Assembly: GCA_033032865.1 (NCBI GenBank)
Contig: JAWHQI010000266.1
Span: 1,711,501 to 1,775,500, forward strand
Origin: Dactylorhiza incarnata
Taxonomy: Eukaryota > Streptophyta > Magnoliopsida > Asparagales > Orchidaceae
DNA length: 64,000 bases
Direction: 5' to 3'
Position 1 is the stretch's first letter. The number at the start of each line of letters is the position of its first letter. The position numbers and the translations under genes were made by a program. The notes beneath the pieces were generated by a model that had not been told where the DNA came from, ran no database searches, and saw only the letters and a program-made list of their open reading frames with translations. Shown in pieces: positions 52,621 through 63,470 of the stretch.

Positions 52621-53976
52621 ACCAAATGATCAACCTGACATTAATATCAAAAGTTAATTTGGTCAAAGTACTATCCAGATTAACACATCATATACAAGTT
52701 CTTATATACAACCCTTTTAGGTCGTACCTTAATTTATACACAATAATTCAGTAAAGAAGGGGATGAGGATCATATGAAGCATCAAACTATACCCCTAAAG
52801 GAAAACACGCATATAAAGTAAGGTATTTGATGGGCTTGTTGTGTGACTATCAATTAGTATCTTATGTCACCCATTCCATATCATTTCCATTGTGCATGGT
52901 CCATAAATTTTGGAAGCCCTTATCATTGGAAGAAAGCATTACATTTGACAACATGGATGACTTAAGTCTTGAAGTTGAAGGAATCACTACTAGATTCAGT
53001 GGTATGACTTCTAAACACAAGTAAAAAGAAGCTAGGAGAGTTTATGGCCCACATCATCTCAATCATTAGAACCTAAAGTGCCACTAAAATTGAAGGGCAA
53101 ACCTAATGGAAGTTACAAAAAAACTTAGTGATGACCCCACTTTGAATACATATTGATGAATGAAAATGTTAAAGTCGTCCAGAATCAAAAGAAAGGATTG
53201 ATGACAAGAAAGTGGGCATGTCATCCTTTGTGAAAACCTACACTTACTACGACATAATTATTTTTTGTTAATGTATACAAGCAAATGACAACATGTTTAG
53301 TAGATCACATAACTAAAGTAATAAATTTTCTTTGCAATGGTCACTGTGGATATCTAATTGTCAACGGAGATTTGGATGTAAGACCCCCGTCCCAAAAATT
53401 GAGCATGGCCAAGGGAATTCTTATTCCTAGAGCAAGTGTCCTGCGGTAGTGTTAGCAAACTGGCTAACCCCTACCACATGACTCCTACTTTGTAAGGCAA
53501 GATGTCACCACATCATATAACCAACCAATAAAGAGAGTATTAATAGAACAAAACATGAAGTTCCATTCACATACACATAACATAAGATATAAAAATCTAA
53601 AATGTCCAGATATAAAGAAAAAAATAGGTCTAAAACATGCCATATGAAATATCTATAGTCCAGTACAAAAGCAAACACTCACATCTCTCACAGTCGATGT
53701 GAATTTTGGAAACAAGGCCCAGGTTGTATCTATTAGAGTCACATTCTCTGAATCATGGTTGCCATACTAGAAGGGCAGCTGCTTGTTAAAGTGCCCAAAG
53801 AAAGAGGTAGAAACAAACCATTAGTCAATTAACTAAGTGGTTTACCTTCTGCTCCCCTGATGCATTATAGAGCACTAGGCGGGAGGAATGAAAATGAGGA
53901 TACACATAGTAGTATAATAAAAGTAGGTGATCGGTAATGATGGCGTACAATTTATAAGAAACTTACATATAATGTG
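52621..53976. other. Unassigned AT-rich stretch
   Basis: I see no supported gene, RNA or element end. The longest frames are about 65 codons and have no recognisable motif. A short inverted repeat, GATCATTT..AAATGATC, lies at about 52612-52640. It is probably an eroded transposon or old intergenic DNA. Tat-J begins after ATGTG at 53972-53976, one half of a likely target duplication. Confidence 0.5.
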
Positions 53977-54662
53977 TGTTGAAACCGGCAACCGGTCTCC
54001 TGAGTTCGGACCCACTGGGGGGTGTAGCCGACGCTTACTTCTCTCTCACTAAACTCTCTGACTGGTGGATGAGGAAATTGGAATAGACACAAGGCTGCAG
54101 CGAGGAGGTCCCGCCACACACCCGGAAGATCTTAGAGAGCTTCCCCTCCCAAACTAAAGCTCAGTCCGGCACCTTGGAGGGCACTAGCAGCCAACCAAGA
54201 CTAGCCTAGAGGAGAGGACTCTCCAAGAATCGGATCTCCTCCAAGGTGCCCTTAAGGGTCTATTTATAGATTTTTCTAGGCTGGTCTGCAAATAACAGGA
54301 ATCCGCCTTTTAATTTTACTAACCGCACCCCAAATTGGTCTGCTTATAGCCTAACTCCGTTGTTCTGAAGGGCTATTTGCAGCCCATAAGGAGCATAGTG
54401 GTCATTTCCTCCTTAAAGCCCTGGGGGGCGAGTGGTCCATGAGGGCACCACACGCCGAGCTCCCGCTCGGCTGGGCGAGTGCACGCACTCCTGGGCGAGT
54501 GGTCCGCAAGGGCGCCACTCGCCGATTTTCTCCCTCTCGCCTGCGGCTCGCCCCTACTCACTCGGGGGTCTTCCCACCTATCTCAGCCTGGACGAATGAT
54601 CTGGCTGACCCAGATCTCGCCAGTTGGCTTGAGGAACCCACTCCGCGAATACGGGTTGTACA
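53977..54662 (-). repeat. Tat-J 3' LTR (686 bp)
   Basis: Plus strand begins TGTTGAAACCGG and ends GGGTTGTACA, the reverse complement of the Tat-G LTR ends. A minus-strand TATAAATA box lies at 54261-54268. It is shorter than the Tat-G LTR because it lacks the 138-bp duplication. The polypurine tract (plus strand CAATCCCCGCTCTTTGC) follows at 54663-54679. Confidence 0.85.
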
Positions 54663-54775
54663 CAATCCCCGCTCTTTGCGAGCGGTACCTACGCTCGGAA
54701 AGAACAGTCCAACCCTATATTCGGTGAGTGCTTGCTGACTGGACCCATAAGATCCTGTGGGTCCCACCGTCACCC

Positions 54776-54783
54776 TATATATA
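54776..54783 (+). promoter_or_regulatory. TATA box of Tat-J as1
   Basis: TATATATA after GTGGGTCCCACCGTC, 83-90 bp before the as1 ATG. The context is conserved with Tat-G. Confidence 0.6.
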
Positions 54784-54865
54784 CTTCTTCATGTCAGGCT
54801 TTCCTGGAACGCTCTCATTCCTCGGCTTGGAGCCTTTTCTCTCCCTTGACCTTTCGCCAATTCCA

Positions 54866-56144
54866 ATGTCTTTTCACAAGCCTTCCGCGAGACCCCTCTC
54901 GCGGGAAGTGATTGAATGCCTGGCTGCGGCCCAGAGCGCAACTTCCCCCAAGACGGCCAGGTTTGCTCCCTGGCTTACGTCCAAGCATGACCCGAGTGCC
55001 CCTTACGTCTCGCGTTGAGCCAAGGAGATTCGGCTGAATCGTCAGGGAGGCGAGACTGCCTCGGAGTCTCTGGAGAACGCTCCTCCGGACCCTGGAATGC
55101 CGGTATGGGAATTCCTCCCGTCTTTCTGCTTAGTTCCTGCCCCCTCATCCTGCAATCACTCTGACCATTCGCAGGGGATTTCGGCGCTTGAGGACGGCCA
55201 TGGGGCCGTTCGAACAACGTCGTGGTGCCACCTCTCGTGGATGCGAGGCCTCTTCCAAATCTGGATCTTGCTCCTCCACCCCCTCCGAGCGAGACCACAC
55301 GGCAATCTGGTAAGTTATAAATTCTTGTCCTACACGCTGTGCATTACTGACCGCTATTTTTTATAGCCCTCAACCCCGACCTTCCGCCGCGGGACACCGT
55401 TCCTCCGGGTTCCCCTGTTCAACAGAACCCCTCCGTGCCTGCGAATGAGCAGAGGGTCTCCCCTAAAAGGGAACCCGGTCAGCAAGACCATGCAGATGAT
55501 CACGCGAATGTTCCAGCTCCTTCCTCACAGCCCTACCGCCCCGGGAAAGGAAAAGTCCTAACTCCCGCTGCTGGATTGTTTAAAGCACACCCCCATTCGT
55601 CACGTCCCCCAGGTCATGGGGAACCCATACCAGGTTAGTGACCTCATCCGTATGTAGCACATCCATTTTGATTTAACATGACTGACCAGCATGTGATCTC
55701 GCAGGCTATCGGGAAGCTTCTCCCTTTGGGTCCTACCACGAGGGGGAAGACGGGATGCCCTCGCCTCTCCCTTCTCCTGGGGACCTATCTGACTTCCTCG
55801 GCGACCCCTCGGACCACGCGACCCTGAAGGAGCGAATGACGGAGGTCTTGGGGAAGCTTATTTGTATGCAGCGGGACATCGTCGGCCAGGTGGATGGTGT
55901 GCGGATCGAAGTCACGCACGAGCTGAAGGCCCTACGGAAGGACTACTCGCGCCTCCTTGCAGCGGTGGAGTGTCTGGGAGGTGAAGGTGGGGAGCTGTCT
56001 CCCGGGAGACATGGCGCGCGAGCCCGGGACCAGCTTCAGTTGGCCTCGCTTGAGATCACCTCCATGCTCGCGTACTATCGCCCGCGAATGCCTCCAAAGG
56101 CTGGGCCGCGAGGGCAGGGTCGGTGGTATTTTGAGGAGCGCTAG
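54866..56144 (+). pseudogene. Tat-J antisense gene as1 (broken homologue)
   Basis: The ATG at 54866 starts MSFHKPSARPLSREVIECLA, similar to exon 1 of Tat-G as1. A TGA at 55016-55018 breaks it. Introns visible: 55310-55366 (GTAAGT...TTTTTTATAG) and 55634-55704 (GTTAGT...GATCTCGCAG). The second matches the last intron of Tat-G as1, including the donor. The last exon (55705-56144) carries DFLGDPSDHATLKERMTEVL and ends YYRPRMPPKAGPRGQGRW, then a few residues and TAG. The middle exon is Pro/Ser/Gln-rich. Function unknown. It lies antisense in the 3' region of Tat-J. Confidence 0.65.
55634..55704 (+). other. Conserved last intron of as1 in Tat-J (71 bp)
   Basis: GTTAGTGACC...GATCTCGCAG, at the same place as the 66-bp intron 40206-40271 of Tat-G (GTTAGTATA...CCTTCGCAG). 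Confidence 0.7.
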
Positions 56145-56475
56145 GCTGGTCATCATTCGCTTCTTTTACTATTTCTTTTTCCGTTTATGGTGTTGAGGAC
56201 ATGGGACTTATTCACGTCTGTAATAATTCTTACTATGTGCCTTGCGAATGCTTTGCTTTTTGTTTATATTTCTCGCGGCTTGCCTGGTTATGCCGAATGA
56301 TATCTCACTGCCGAATGTCTTTTTCAACCCTCGCGCGTAGCCGTCGAGCGAGTAGACATAGGGCATTTGCCATTAATGGGCGAGAGGGACCGGCCCAGGT
56401 TTCGAGGCACCGGGAAGCTGCGATTGCTATCCGCACACCCGTTGCCTCGAAAGCCCAAGCGTTTTCTAGTTCTTC

Positions 56476-56484
56476 TATAAATAG
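56476..56484 (+). promoter_or_regulatory. TATA box of Tat-J as2
   Basis: TATAAATAG, about 85 bp before the as2 ATG at 56567. The upstream DNA is rich in CTCGC/GCGAG and ATTCGC words. Confidence 0.6.
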
Positions 56485-56566
56485 GCGGTCCCAACTACCG
56501 TATTGATTATCCTGCCATCCGCTCCCCCTCTCTCCTTGCGCTAGCACTCGCGCTTCTTTCTTCTTC

Positions 56567-58477
56567 ATGACTCCCGTCCTCCTCAGCATTCGCGAAATAG
56601 GTGATGAGACCGAAGGCAGGGCGAAGTGTGCCAGCGCATTTGTCAACCACGTCTTCGACTCATGCGACCTCTCCGATGAAGCTTTTTTAACCGCCGTCGC
56701 GGACTACGTCCCGGAGGGATTTGAAGCGCGAAAGCCCGGGCCGGAGGATCGCCTAAACTCCATCTCGCCGTGTTCTCTCGCGATCCCGTTGGAGCCCTTC
56801 GAGGTGGGGTTTTGTCTGCCCATCTGGCCAGAACTACGCCAGACCTTCCGGTATTACGGGGTCGTGCCCGCCCAGCTCAACCCCAACTCCATCGCTATGC
56901 TGGTCGGGTATGCGTGCTTCCTGCGAGAAGAGGGGATAGAGTTTTCGCTACCGGTCCTCCGCAAGCTGTACACCTTCCGCAGCTCACATGTCATCTCCTT
57001 CTTCTCGGGTCTGAGTCCACTCAAACACCAGGGTCTCCCGAACAAGAACCATGACTGGGTTCGCCGTTTCATCTTCGTAAGTGGGAGCCTCGGAAACACC
57101 CTTCTCGCCCCAGTGCAGGAGGAGGAATTAACCTTCCGGCCCCCGACTCTGGGGGGCATGAGGCCAAACTGCACCAGTACATCCTGGAGCACGGGATGGA
57201 CCCCATCTACCTCCGGCGAAACGTCAACTCGCTCCCGCCCATTTAGCAGGGTGAGGATGAGTTTTCTAAACCTTCTTCATTCGCTCGGCTTTGTTGATTT
57301 CATACCATTCGCTGAGCCGTTCGTGTTCAATAATAGGTGTGTGAGACCTCCCTCTTCATTCGCCGCGTCTTTCTGGGGTTTCCGTGTCTTTTGCACAAGC
57401 CGCCGCGGAGGCCTATCGGGAGTAGCCCTCCTCCTCCAAGTCTAGCAGCTGGAAACGAAAAACTGGGGGTGCCTACTTCTTCCTCTTCCAAGAAGTCGAG
57501 ATGTCCTTCCGTCAAAGGGAAGGGGGTTTTGGATGAGACCCCAGGGGCGAAAGCTCTAGCCTAGATCCCGGGAACGGGTGCATCGGGCGGGAGTGTTCTC
57601 CATGCGGGGTCGTCGTTGCCGCCGCCGCCATTGCCCAGGGACCACAGGAACTTCCCTCAGTGCGAGAAGTATGTGGACCCCTCAGGGGCTCCCTTGGTGA
57701 AGTGGGACAGGAATTCGAATAGGTTCTCACTCTCCACCACCCATCCATCATGGATAGAGAGTGACCTCGCCAGTGGTGAGGCATGCACCAGTGCGTATGC
57801 CCTCTACGGTCTTGAAGATGCCGAGGTCTTCGATGCCGAGAAGACGCAAGTTCTCGCCCACGAGACCGCTCGAGCCCTGCTGCGGGCCCTTGAGCTTGCG
57901 ACTATGTCTTCGCACTGAAGCATTAATCTGGCGCAGAGTCTGGCGGAGGTTGAGGAGACCAGGGCTATTATTTCTGCCGAGGCGCGTGAACTCAGGGTGA
58001 AGCTGGAAGCTGCGGAAGCCCTTCTCGCCAGCCACCCTGTCAGAGAGGTATATCCTTCCCCCCCCCCCCCCCGGTGAATGACCGTTGCTGACTGCCGCAC
58101 TTTCTTCTCACCACCTTTGTTTTTTCAGGACACTACGATCGCCGAGATGCTTCGCGCGCGGGTGGTTAACCTTGAGGAAGAAGTCCGGCTGGCTAAAGCC
58201 GAGGCCCAACAGTCGCGAGAAGCCGATGCTTTGGCACTCGCCTCAGGGAGTATGGGGAACTTTTACCCTCATCATGAGTTAGAGCAGTTGATGCAGGAGA
58301 ATGCTCAAAGCGCCGTGAGGCACACGCTGCAGGTGCTGCGGCAGGCTGGTCGTCCCCGAGCTCTACATCTCGATCCCTTTCCCGGAAGATGAGGACGGCG
58401 AGCCGCGAGAAGACGCCCTCCTCCCGGATTCGTGCGAGAGAGATGGATCTTCTGTAGAGAAGCCTGCCGACCCCTGA
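56567..58477 (+). pseudogene. Tat-J antisense gene as2 (broken homologue)
   Basis: The ATG at 56567 starts a frame matching Tat-G as2: ETEGRAKCASAF, YVPEGFEARKPG, FEVGFCLPIWPELRQTFRYY, PAQLNPNSIAMLVGYACFLR and EFSLPVLRKLYTFRS. The frame shifts near 57160, where the pattern continues as YLRRNVNSLPPI, then a TAG at 57244-57246. A donor GTGAGG is at 57251. The linker exon is basic (SSSKKSRCPSVKGKG). The Trp-Asp region and coiled coil follow (57616-58047), with a TGA at 57916-57918. A conserved intron lies at 58048-58128. The last coiled-coil exon runs to 58477, with an apparent frameshift near 58345 and an acidic tail. Intron 1 of Tat-G is absent here. Confidence 0.72.
58048..58128 (+). other. 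Conserved last intron of as2 in Tat-J (81 bp)
   Basis: GTATATCC...TTTGTTTTTTCAG, with a 14-base C run inside. Homologous in place to 37631-37708 of Tat-G. Confidence 0.75.
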
Positions 58478-58855
58478 GAGGGACCCTTGTGATTTTTTGC
58501 TTTCTTTTTATCCTTCATTTTGGATGTAATCACGAACTGGGGCGAGTCCCCTTGGCATATATATTGATTACAATTTTTTGTGCTGTCTTGATTTTTACTC
58601 ATTTGCTACTGTATCTCGCCAGGCTCATTAGGACGTTGGGTCATAGTGTTATTGTCTTGGCCACTCGCCGGATGCTCGAAGGTGACCTAGGATGCCTTGC
58701 CCTTTTCGATCTTCCGCTACTCGCTCCAATCGCCCCCTTCGACCATTCGCCCAGGTCAGGGGTCTCGCATGGATAGGTTATAAGGGAGAGGAGAGACTAC
58801 CTTACTGGTGTGCAGTCCTCGCGATTGATCCCGAGGTCAACCTTTGAGAATCTAG
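58478..58855. other. Tat-J non-coding stretch between as2 and the tandem array
   Basis: I see no gene. It holds scattered CTCGCC and ATTCGCC words of the family type. Confidence 0.5.
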
Positions 58856-60175
58856 GACCAGCCATCGAGTGAGCCTTCGGACCTGCCAGCTAGATGAAAG
58901 CTTGAACAGCTGGTCTGCTCGGGGCCATCTTCCCAAAAACTTAGAACCTGCCACCGAGTGAGCCTTCGGACCTGCCAGCTAGATGAGAGCCTGGACTGCG
59001 GGTCTTCTCGGGGACATCTTCCAAAAAACTTAGAACCTGCCACCGGGTGAGCCTTCGGACCTGCCAGCTAGATGAGAGCCTGGACAGCGGGTCTGCTCGG
59101 GGCCATCTTCCCAAAAACTTAGAACCTGCCACCGAGTGAGCCTTCGGACCTGCCAGCTAGATGAGAGCCTGGGCAGCGGGTCTACTCGGGGCCATCTTCC
59201 CAAAAACTTAGAACCTGCCACCGAGTGAGCCTTCGGACCTGCCAGCTAGATGAAAGCCTGAACAGCGGGTCTGCTCGGGGCCATCTTCCCAAAAACTTAG
59301 AACCTGCCACCGAGTGAGCCTTCAGACCTGCTAGCTAGATGAGAGCTTGGACAGCGGGTCTGCTCGGGGCCATGTTCCCAAAAACTTAGAACCTGCCACC
59401 GAGTGAGCCTTCGGACCTGCCAGCTAGATGAGAGCCTAGACATCGGGTCTGCTCGGGGCCATCTTCCCAAAAACTTAGAACCTGCCACCGAGTGAGCCTT
59501 CGGACCTGCCAGCTAGATGAGAGCCTGGAAAGTGGGTCTGCTCGGGGCCATCGTCCCAAAAACTTAGAACCTGCCACCGAGTGAGCCTTCGGACCTGTCA
59601 GCTAAATAAAAGCCTGAACAGCGGGTGTGCTCGGGGCCATCTTCCCAAAAACTTAGAACCTGCCACCGAGTGAGCCTTCGGACCTGCCAGCTAGATGAGA
59701 TCCTGGACAGCGGGTCTGCTCGGGGCCATCTTCCCAAAAACTTAGAACCTACCACCGAGTGAGCCTTCGGCCTGCCAGCTAGATGAGAGCCTAGATAGCG
59801 GGTCTGCTCGGGGCCATCTTCCCAAAAACTTAGAACCTGCCACCGAGTGAGCCTTCGGACCTGCCAGCTAGATGAGAGCCTGGACAGCGGGTCTGCTCGG
59901 GGCCATCTTCCCAAAAACTTAGAACCTGCCACCGAGTGAGCCTTCGGACCTGCCAGCTAGATGAGAGCCTGGACAGCGGGTCTGCTCGGGGTCATCTTCC
60001 CAAAAACTTAGAACCTGCCACCGAGTGAGCCTTCGGACCTGCCAGCTAGATGAGAGCCTGGACAGCGGGTCTGCTCGGGGCCATCTTCCCAAAAACATAG
60101 AACCTGCCACCAAGTGAGCCTTCAGACCTGCCAGCTAGATGAGAGCCTGGACAGCGGGTCTGCTCGGGGCCATTT
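58856..60175 (-). repeat. Tat-J 89-bp tandem array, about 15 copies
   Basis: Plus-strand unit: CTTAGAACCTGCCACCGAGT, GAGCCTTCGGACCTGCCAGC, TAGATGAGAGCCTGGACAGC, GGGTCTGCTCGGGGCCATCT, TCCCAAAAA. Copies differ by a few bases. It lies between pol and the antisense genes, as in Tat-G. The 63-codon frames every 89 bp are repeat artefacts, since 89 is not a multiple of three. Confidence 0.95.
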
Positions 60176-60245
60176 TCTAGAACCTTCGGGGTTTCTCCAC
60201 AAGCTGCAACATTACTTTCACACACACAGTTTAAACAGAATATTC

Positions 60246-63200
60246 TCATTTCAAAAGCATTAGCATTACATAGTTTTTAGGGATAGAAGCATTTGAGATC
60301 GTCACCACTCCATGTGTGACCGAGGGGTTGCCCTCCATATTCTGAAGGAGGTATCCCCCAGACTTCAGCGCCTCTTCCACGACATAGGGACCTTCCCAGT
60401 TGGGATTAAGCTTTCCCACTGTGGCAGACCTTCCAGCCGCGTCGACCTTCTTGAGTACTAGGTCCCCCTTTTCGAATTGCTTGACCCTGATGTGCTTGTC
60501 GAAGTACTTGGCCATCCGCCGCTTGACCTCTTCTTGGCGAATGGCTGTCAGATCCCGGGCTTCTTTGATGAGGTCGAGGGATTGTCGCAACTCCTCTTCG
60601 TTCCCAGCTCTCCAATCTTCCTCTCCATTCGTGGCGGCCTTTACCCGTGGCGTCATGATTTCGAACTCTATGGGGATGACAGCCTCGCAGCCGTGAGAGA
60701 GTTTGAAAGGGGTCTCTCCCGTGGCGGTGTTAGGGGTAGTCCTTAAAGCCCACAGGACCGAGGGGAGCTGCTCCACCCAATTGCCCTTAAGATTTTCCAC
60801 CTTCTTCTTGAGCAAGTTCACGATAATCTTGTTTGCTGCCTCCACCTGCCCGTTGCTCCTGGGATGGCGGATGGATGCAAACCTGAGGTCTATCCCCAAC
60901 TGGCCACAAAAACTGATGAACTCCTCGCTGGCGAATTGCGGGCCATTATCTGTGACTATGGCCTGCGGAAGCTCATGTCGACAGATGATCTCCACCCATA
61001 TGAAGTTGCGGATCACCTGGGAGGTGACCTTGGCCAGCGCCTTGACTTCCAACCACTTCGAGAAGTAGTCGATCATGACCAAGAGGAATCTCCTCTGCCC
61101 ACTGGCCTGGGGGAAGGGTCCCACCAGATCCATCCCCCATATGGCGAATGGCCAGGGCGCCGTGATACTCCTTAGCCTCTGAGCAGGCAGGAGCTGAAGC
61201 GGGGCGAACATCTGGCACTTTTGGCATTTCTTAGTGAAGGCCGCCACATCTCTACTCAAGATCGGCCAAAAGTACCCCTGCCTCATTATCCTTGCCTCCA
61301 ACATCCTGCTCCCAGAGTGGCTGCCACACTCGCCGGAGTGAACTTCTTCCAAGATCCTCGGGACTTCATCTTCTGAGATGCATCGGGCCAGGAAACCCGA
61401 GAGGGTCTTCCGATACAAATCCCCCTCATGGAGCACGTAGTAGGCAGACTTGTACCGGAAGCGCCTTTGGTCCGGAACCTCCTCCGGGAATTTCCCTGTT
61501 GCAAGGAAGGTAACGAAGGGATCCTTCCAAGAGGGTCGCTGCTCTATTTCCATGAGTTCCCCCTCCTCGGTCGAAGGACAGAACAGGTCTGTCAGGGTTC
61601 CACCGGCTCGGGGACCAGCCTTGGCCAAGCAATCCGCTGGGGTGCTCTCCTCCCGAGGGATGTGCCTGATGGAGAAAGTCTTGAACGCTCTAATGAGGCT
61701 TCTCACTTTGGCTAAGTATCTTATGAGTGTAGGTTCCCTTATCTCGAACTCTCCCTTGATCTGAGAGGCTATTATCATCGAGTCGGTGAGGACCTCCACA
61801 TCATGGACTACCAATTACTGAGCCAGACGCAGGCCGGCGATCACTGTCTCATACTCTTCCTGGTTGTTGGTGATTGGGAAATGTATTACTAACGTCTGCT
61901 CGATATTCATCCCATGGGGGCTCTCCAGTACCACCCCTCCTCCGAGAGAATTTTTGCCTGAGGCCCCGTCAACCAGCAGCTTCCATGGAACATGACGGGG
62001 GGCTTGATCCTCCTCCATCTCGGCCACATAATCTGCCATGAAATCTGCCACTACCTGTGCCTTCATGGATAGTCGAGGGATGAAGGTGATATTAAACTCA
62101 CTTAACTCTATCGACCACTTCGCGAGCCTCCCCGAGTGCTCTACTCCTTCGAAGATCTGGCAAAGGGGGTGGTCAGTCACCACTTGAATTGAATGGGCCT
62201 GGAAGTATGGCCCGAGCTTTCTCGCCGTGATGACCAAAGCAAAGGCCAGCTTCTCCAAAATTGGGTACCTGAGCTCCGCCTCTCTCAAGACCCTACTTAC
62301 GTAGTAGATGGGCAGCTGCTTCTTGCCTTCTTCCCGGACCAGGACGGAGCTTACGGCCTCAGCCCCGACTCCAAGTTACAAGGCTAGGTTTTCCCCCTCC
62401 TTGGGACCTTGGAGTAGCGGAGCCTTGGTGAGTTGGCTCTTCAATGCCTGGAAAGCCTCCTCGCATTCCTTTGTCCACTCGAATTTCTGGTTGCCTCGTA
62501 ACGTTTTGAAGAAGGGGGAGCATTTTTCCCCTGCCCGAGAAAGAAACCTACTCAGCCCTGTGAGCTTCCTGGTTAGCCGTTGGACCTCCTTAGCGTTTCG
62601 CGGCGATCCTAGCTCCATTATGGCCTTTACCTTTTCCGGGTTGGGTTCTACCCCGGAGGGGGTGAGAAGGTGACCTAGGAACTTTCCATTGCTGGCCCCA
62701 AATACGCACTTCAGGGGGTTTAACCGCATCTTGTACCTGCGCAAGGTGGCAAATGTTTCCTCGAGGTCTTGGAGGTGAGAACTCATGCTCTTGCTTTTTA
62801 CCATGAGGTCGTCCACGTAGACTTCCAAATTTCTTCCTCTTTGCTCCTTAAAGACCCGGTCCATCATTTTCTGGGAGGTTGCTCCTGCATTTTTCAGCCC
62901 AAAGGGCATCATCTTATAGTAGTAGCACCCCTCCCGGGTGATGAACGAGACGTCCTTGACGTCCGGTGGGTGCATCCTGATCTGGTGATAACCTGAAAAA
63001 GCATCCAAAAAACTCATCACAGAAAAACCGACGGCTGAGTCAACCAGCGCGTCGATCCGAGGCAGGGGATAACAATCCTTAGGGAAGGCTTTGTTTAACA
63101 AAGAAAAGTCAATACACATACGTCAGCGACCATCACCCTTTTTTACCATGACGACATTGGAGACCCAGCCTGGGTACTGGATCTCCGATACAAAACCTGC

Positions 63201-63470
63201 TTCGATGAGCTTGGCCACCTCCTTGCGGATCAGTTCTTCGAGCTTGTCGGCGAAGGTCCTCCTCTTCTGCCGGATGGGGCGGGTTCCTGGCTCAAGGTTG
63301 AGATGATGGCAAGCCACGTCCGCCTCGATGCCTGGCATGTCTGCTGCGCTCCATGCGAAGATATCCACATTCTTCTGGATGCATTCCAGCATCCTTACCC
63401 TGTCCTCCGGGCCGAGGCCCCCGCTGACACGCACCTTCTCCACCCTTCCTTCCTGGTTGATGACCTCCAT
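60246..63470 (-). pseudogene. pol: Tat-J pol: RT, two RNases H, integrase (several stops)
   Basis: RT has MPFGLKNAGATSQ and VYVDDLMVKS (near 62820). The first RNase H starts LGVG without the catalytic Asp. The second RNase H has LVDGASG, EEYE and LTDS. Integrase has HSGECGSHSG...CQKC, GMDLVGPF, VTDNGPQF and NGQVEAAN. The C-terminal KRRMAKYFDKHIRVKQFEKG is shared with Tat-G. Breaks: TGA 63120-63122 where a Trp is expected, TAA 62376-62378, TAA 61815-61817, and a one-base shift near 60315 that alters the last residues. The frame is otherwise continuous with protease through a TAG at 63471-63473. Confidence 0.92.

Noticed and set aside
58856..60175. Series of 63-residue open frames every 89 bp
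   Set aside because: Produced by the tandem repeat; each frame ends in the next unit, and no start context or domain is present.
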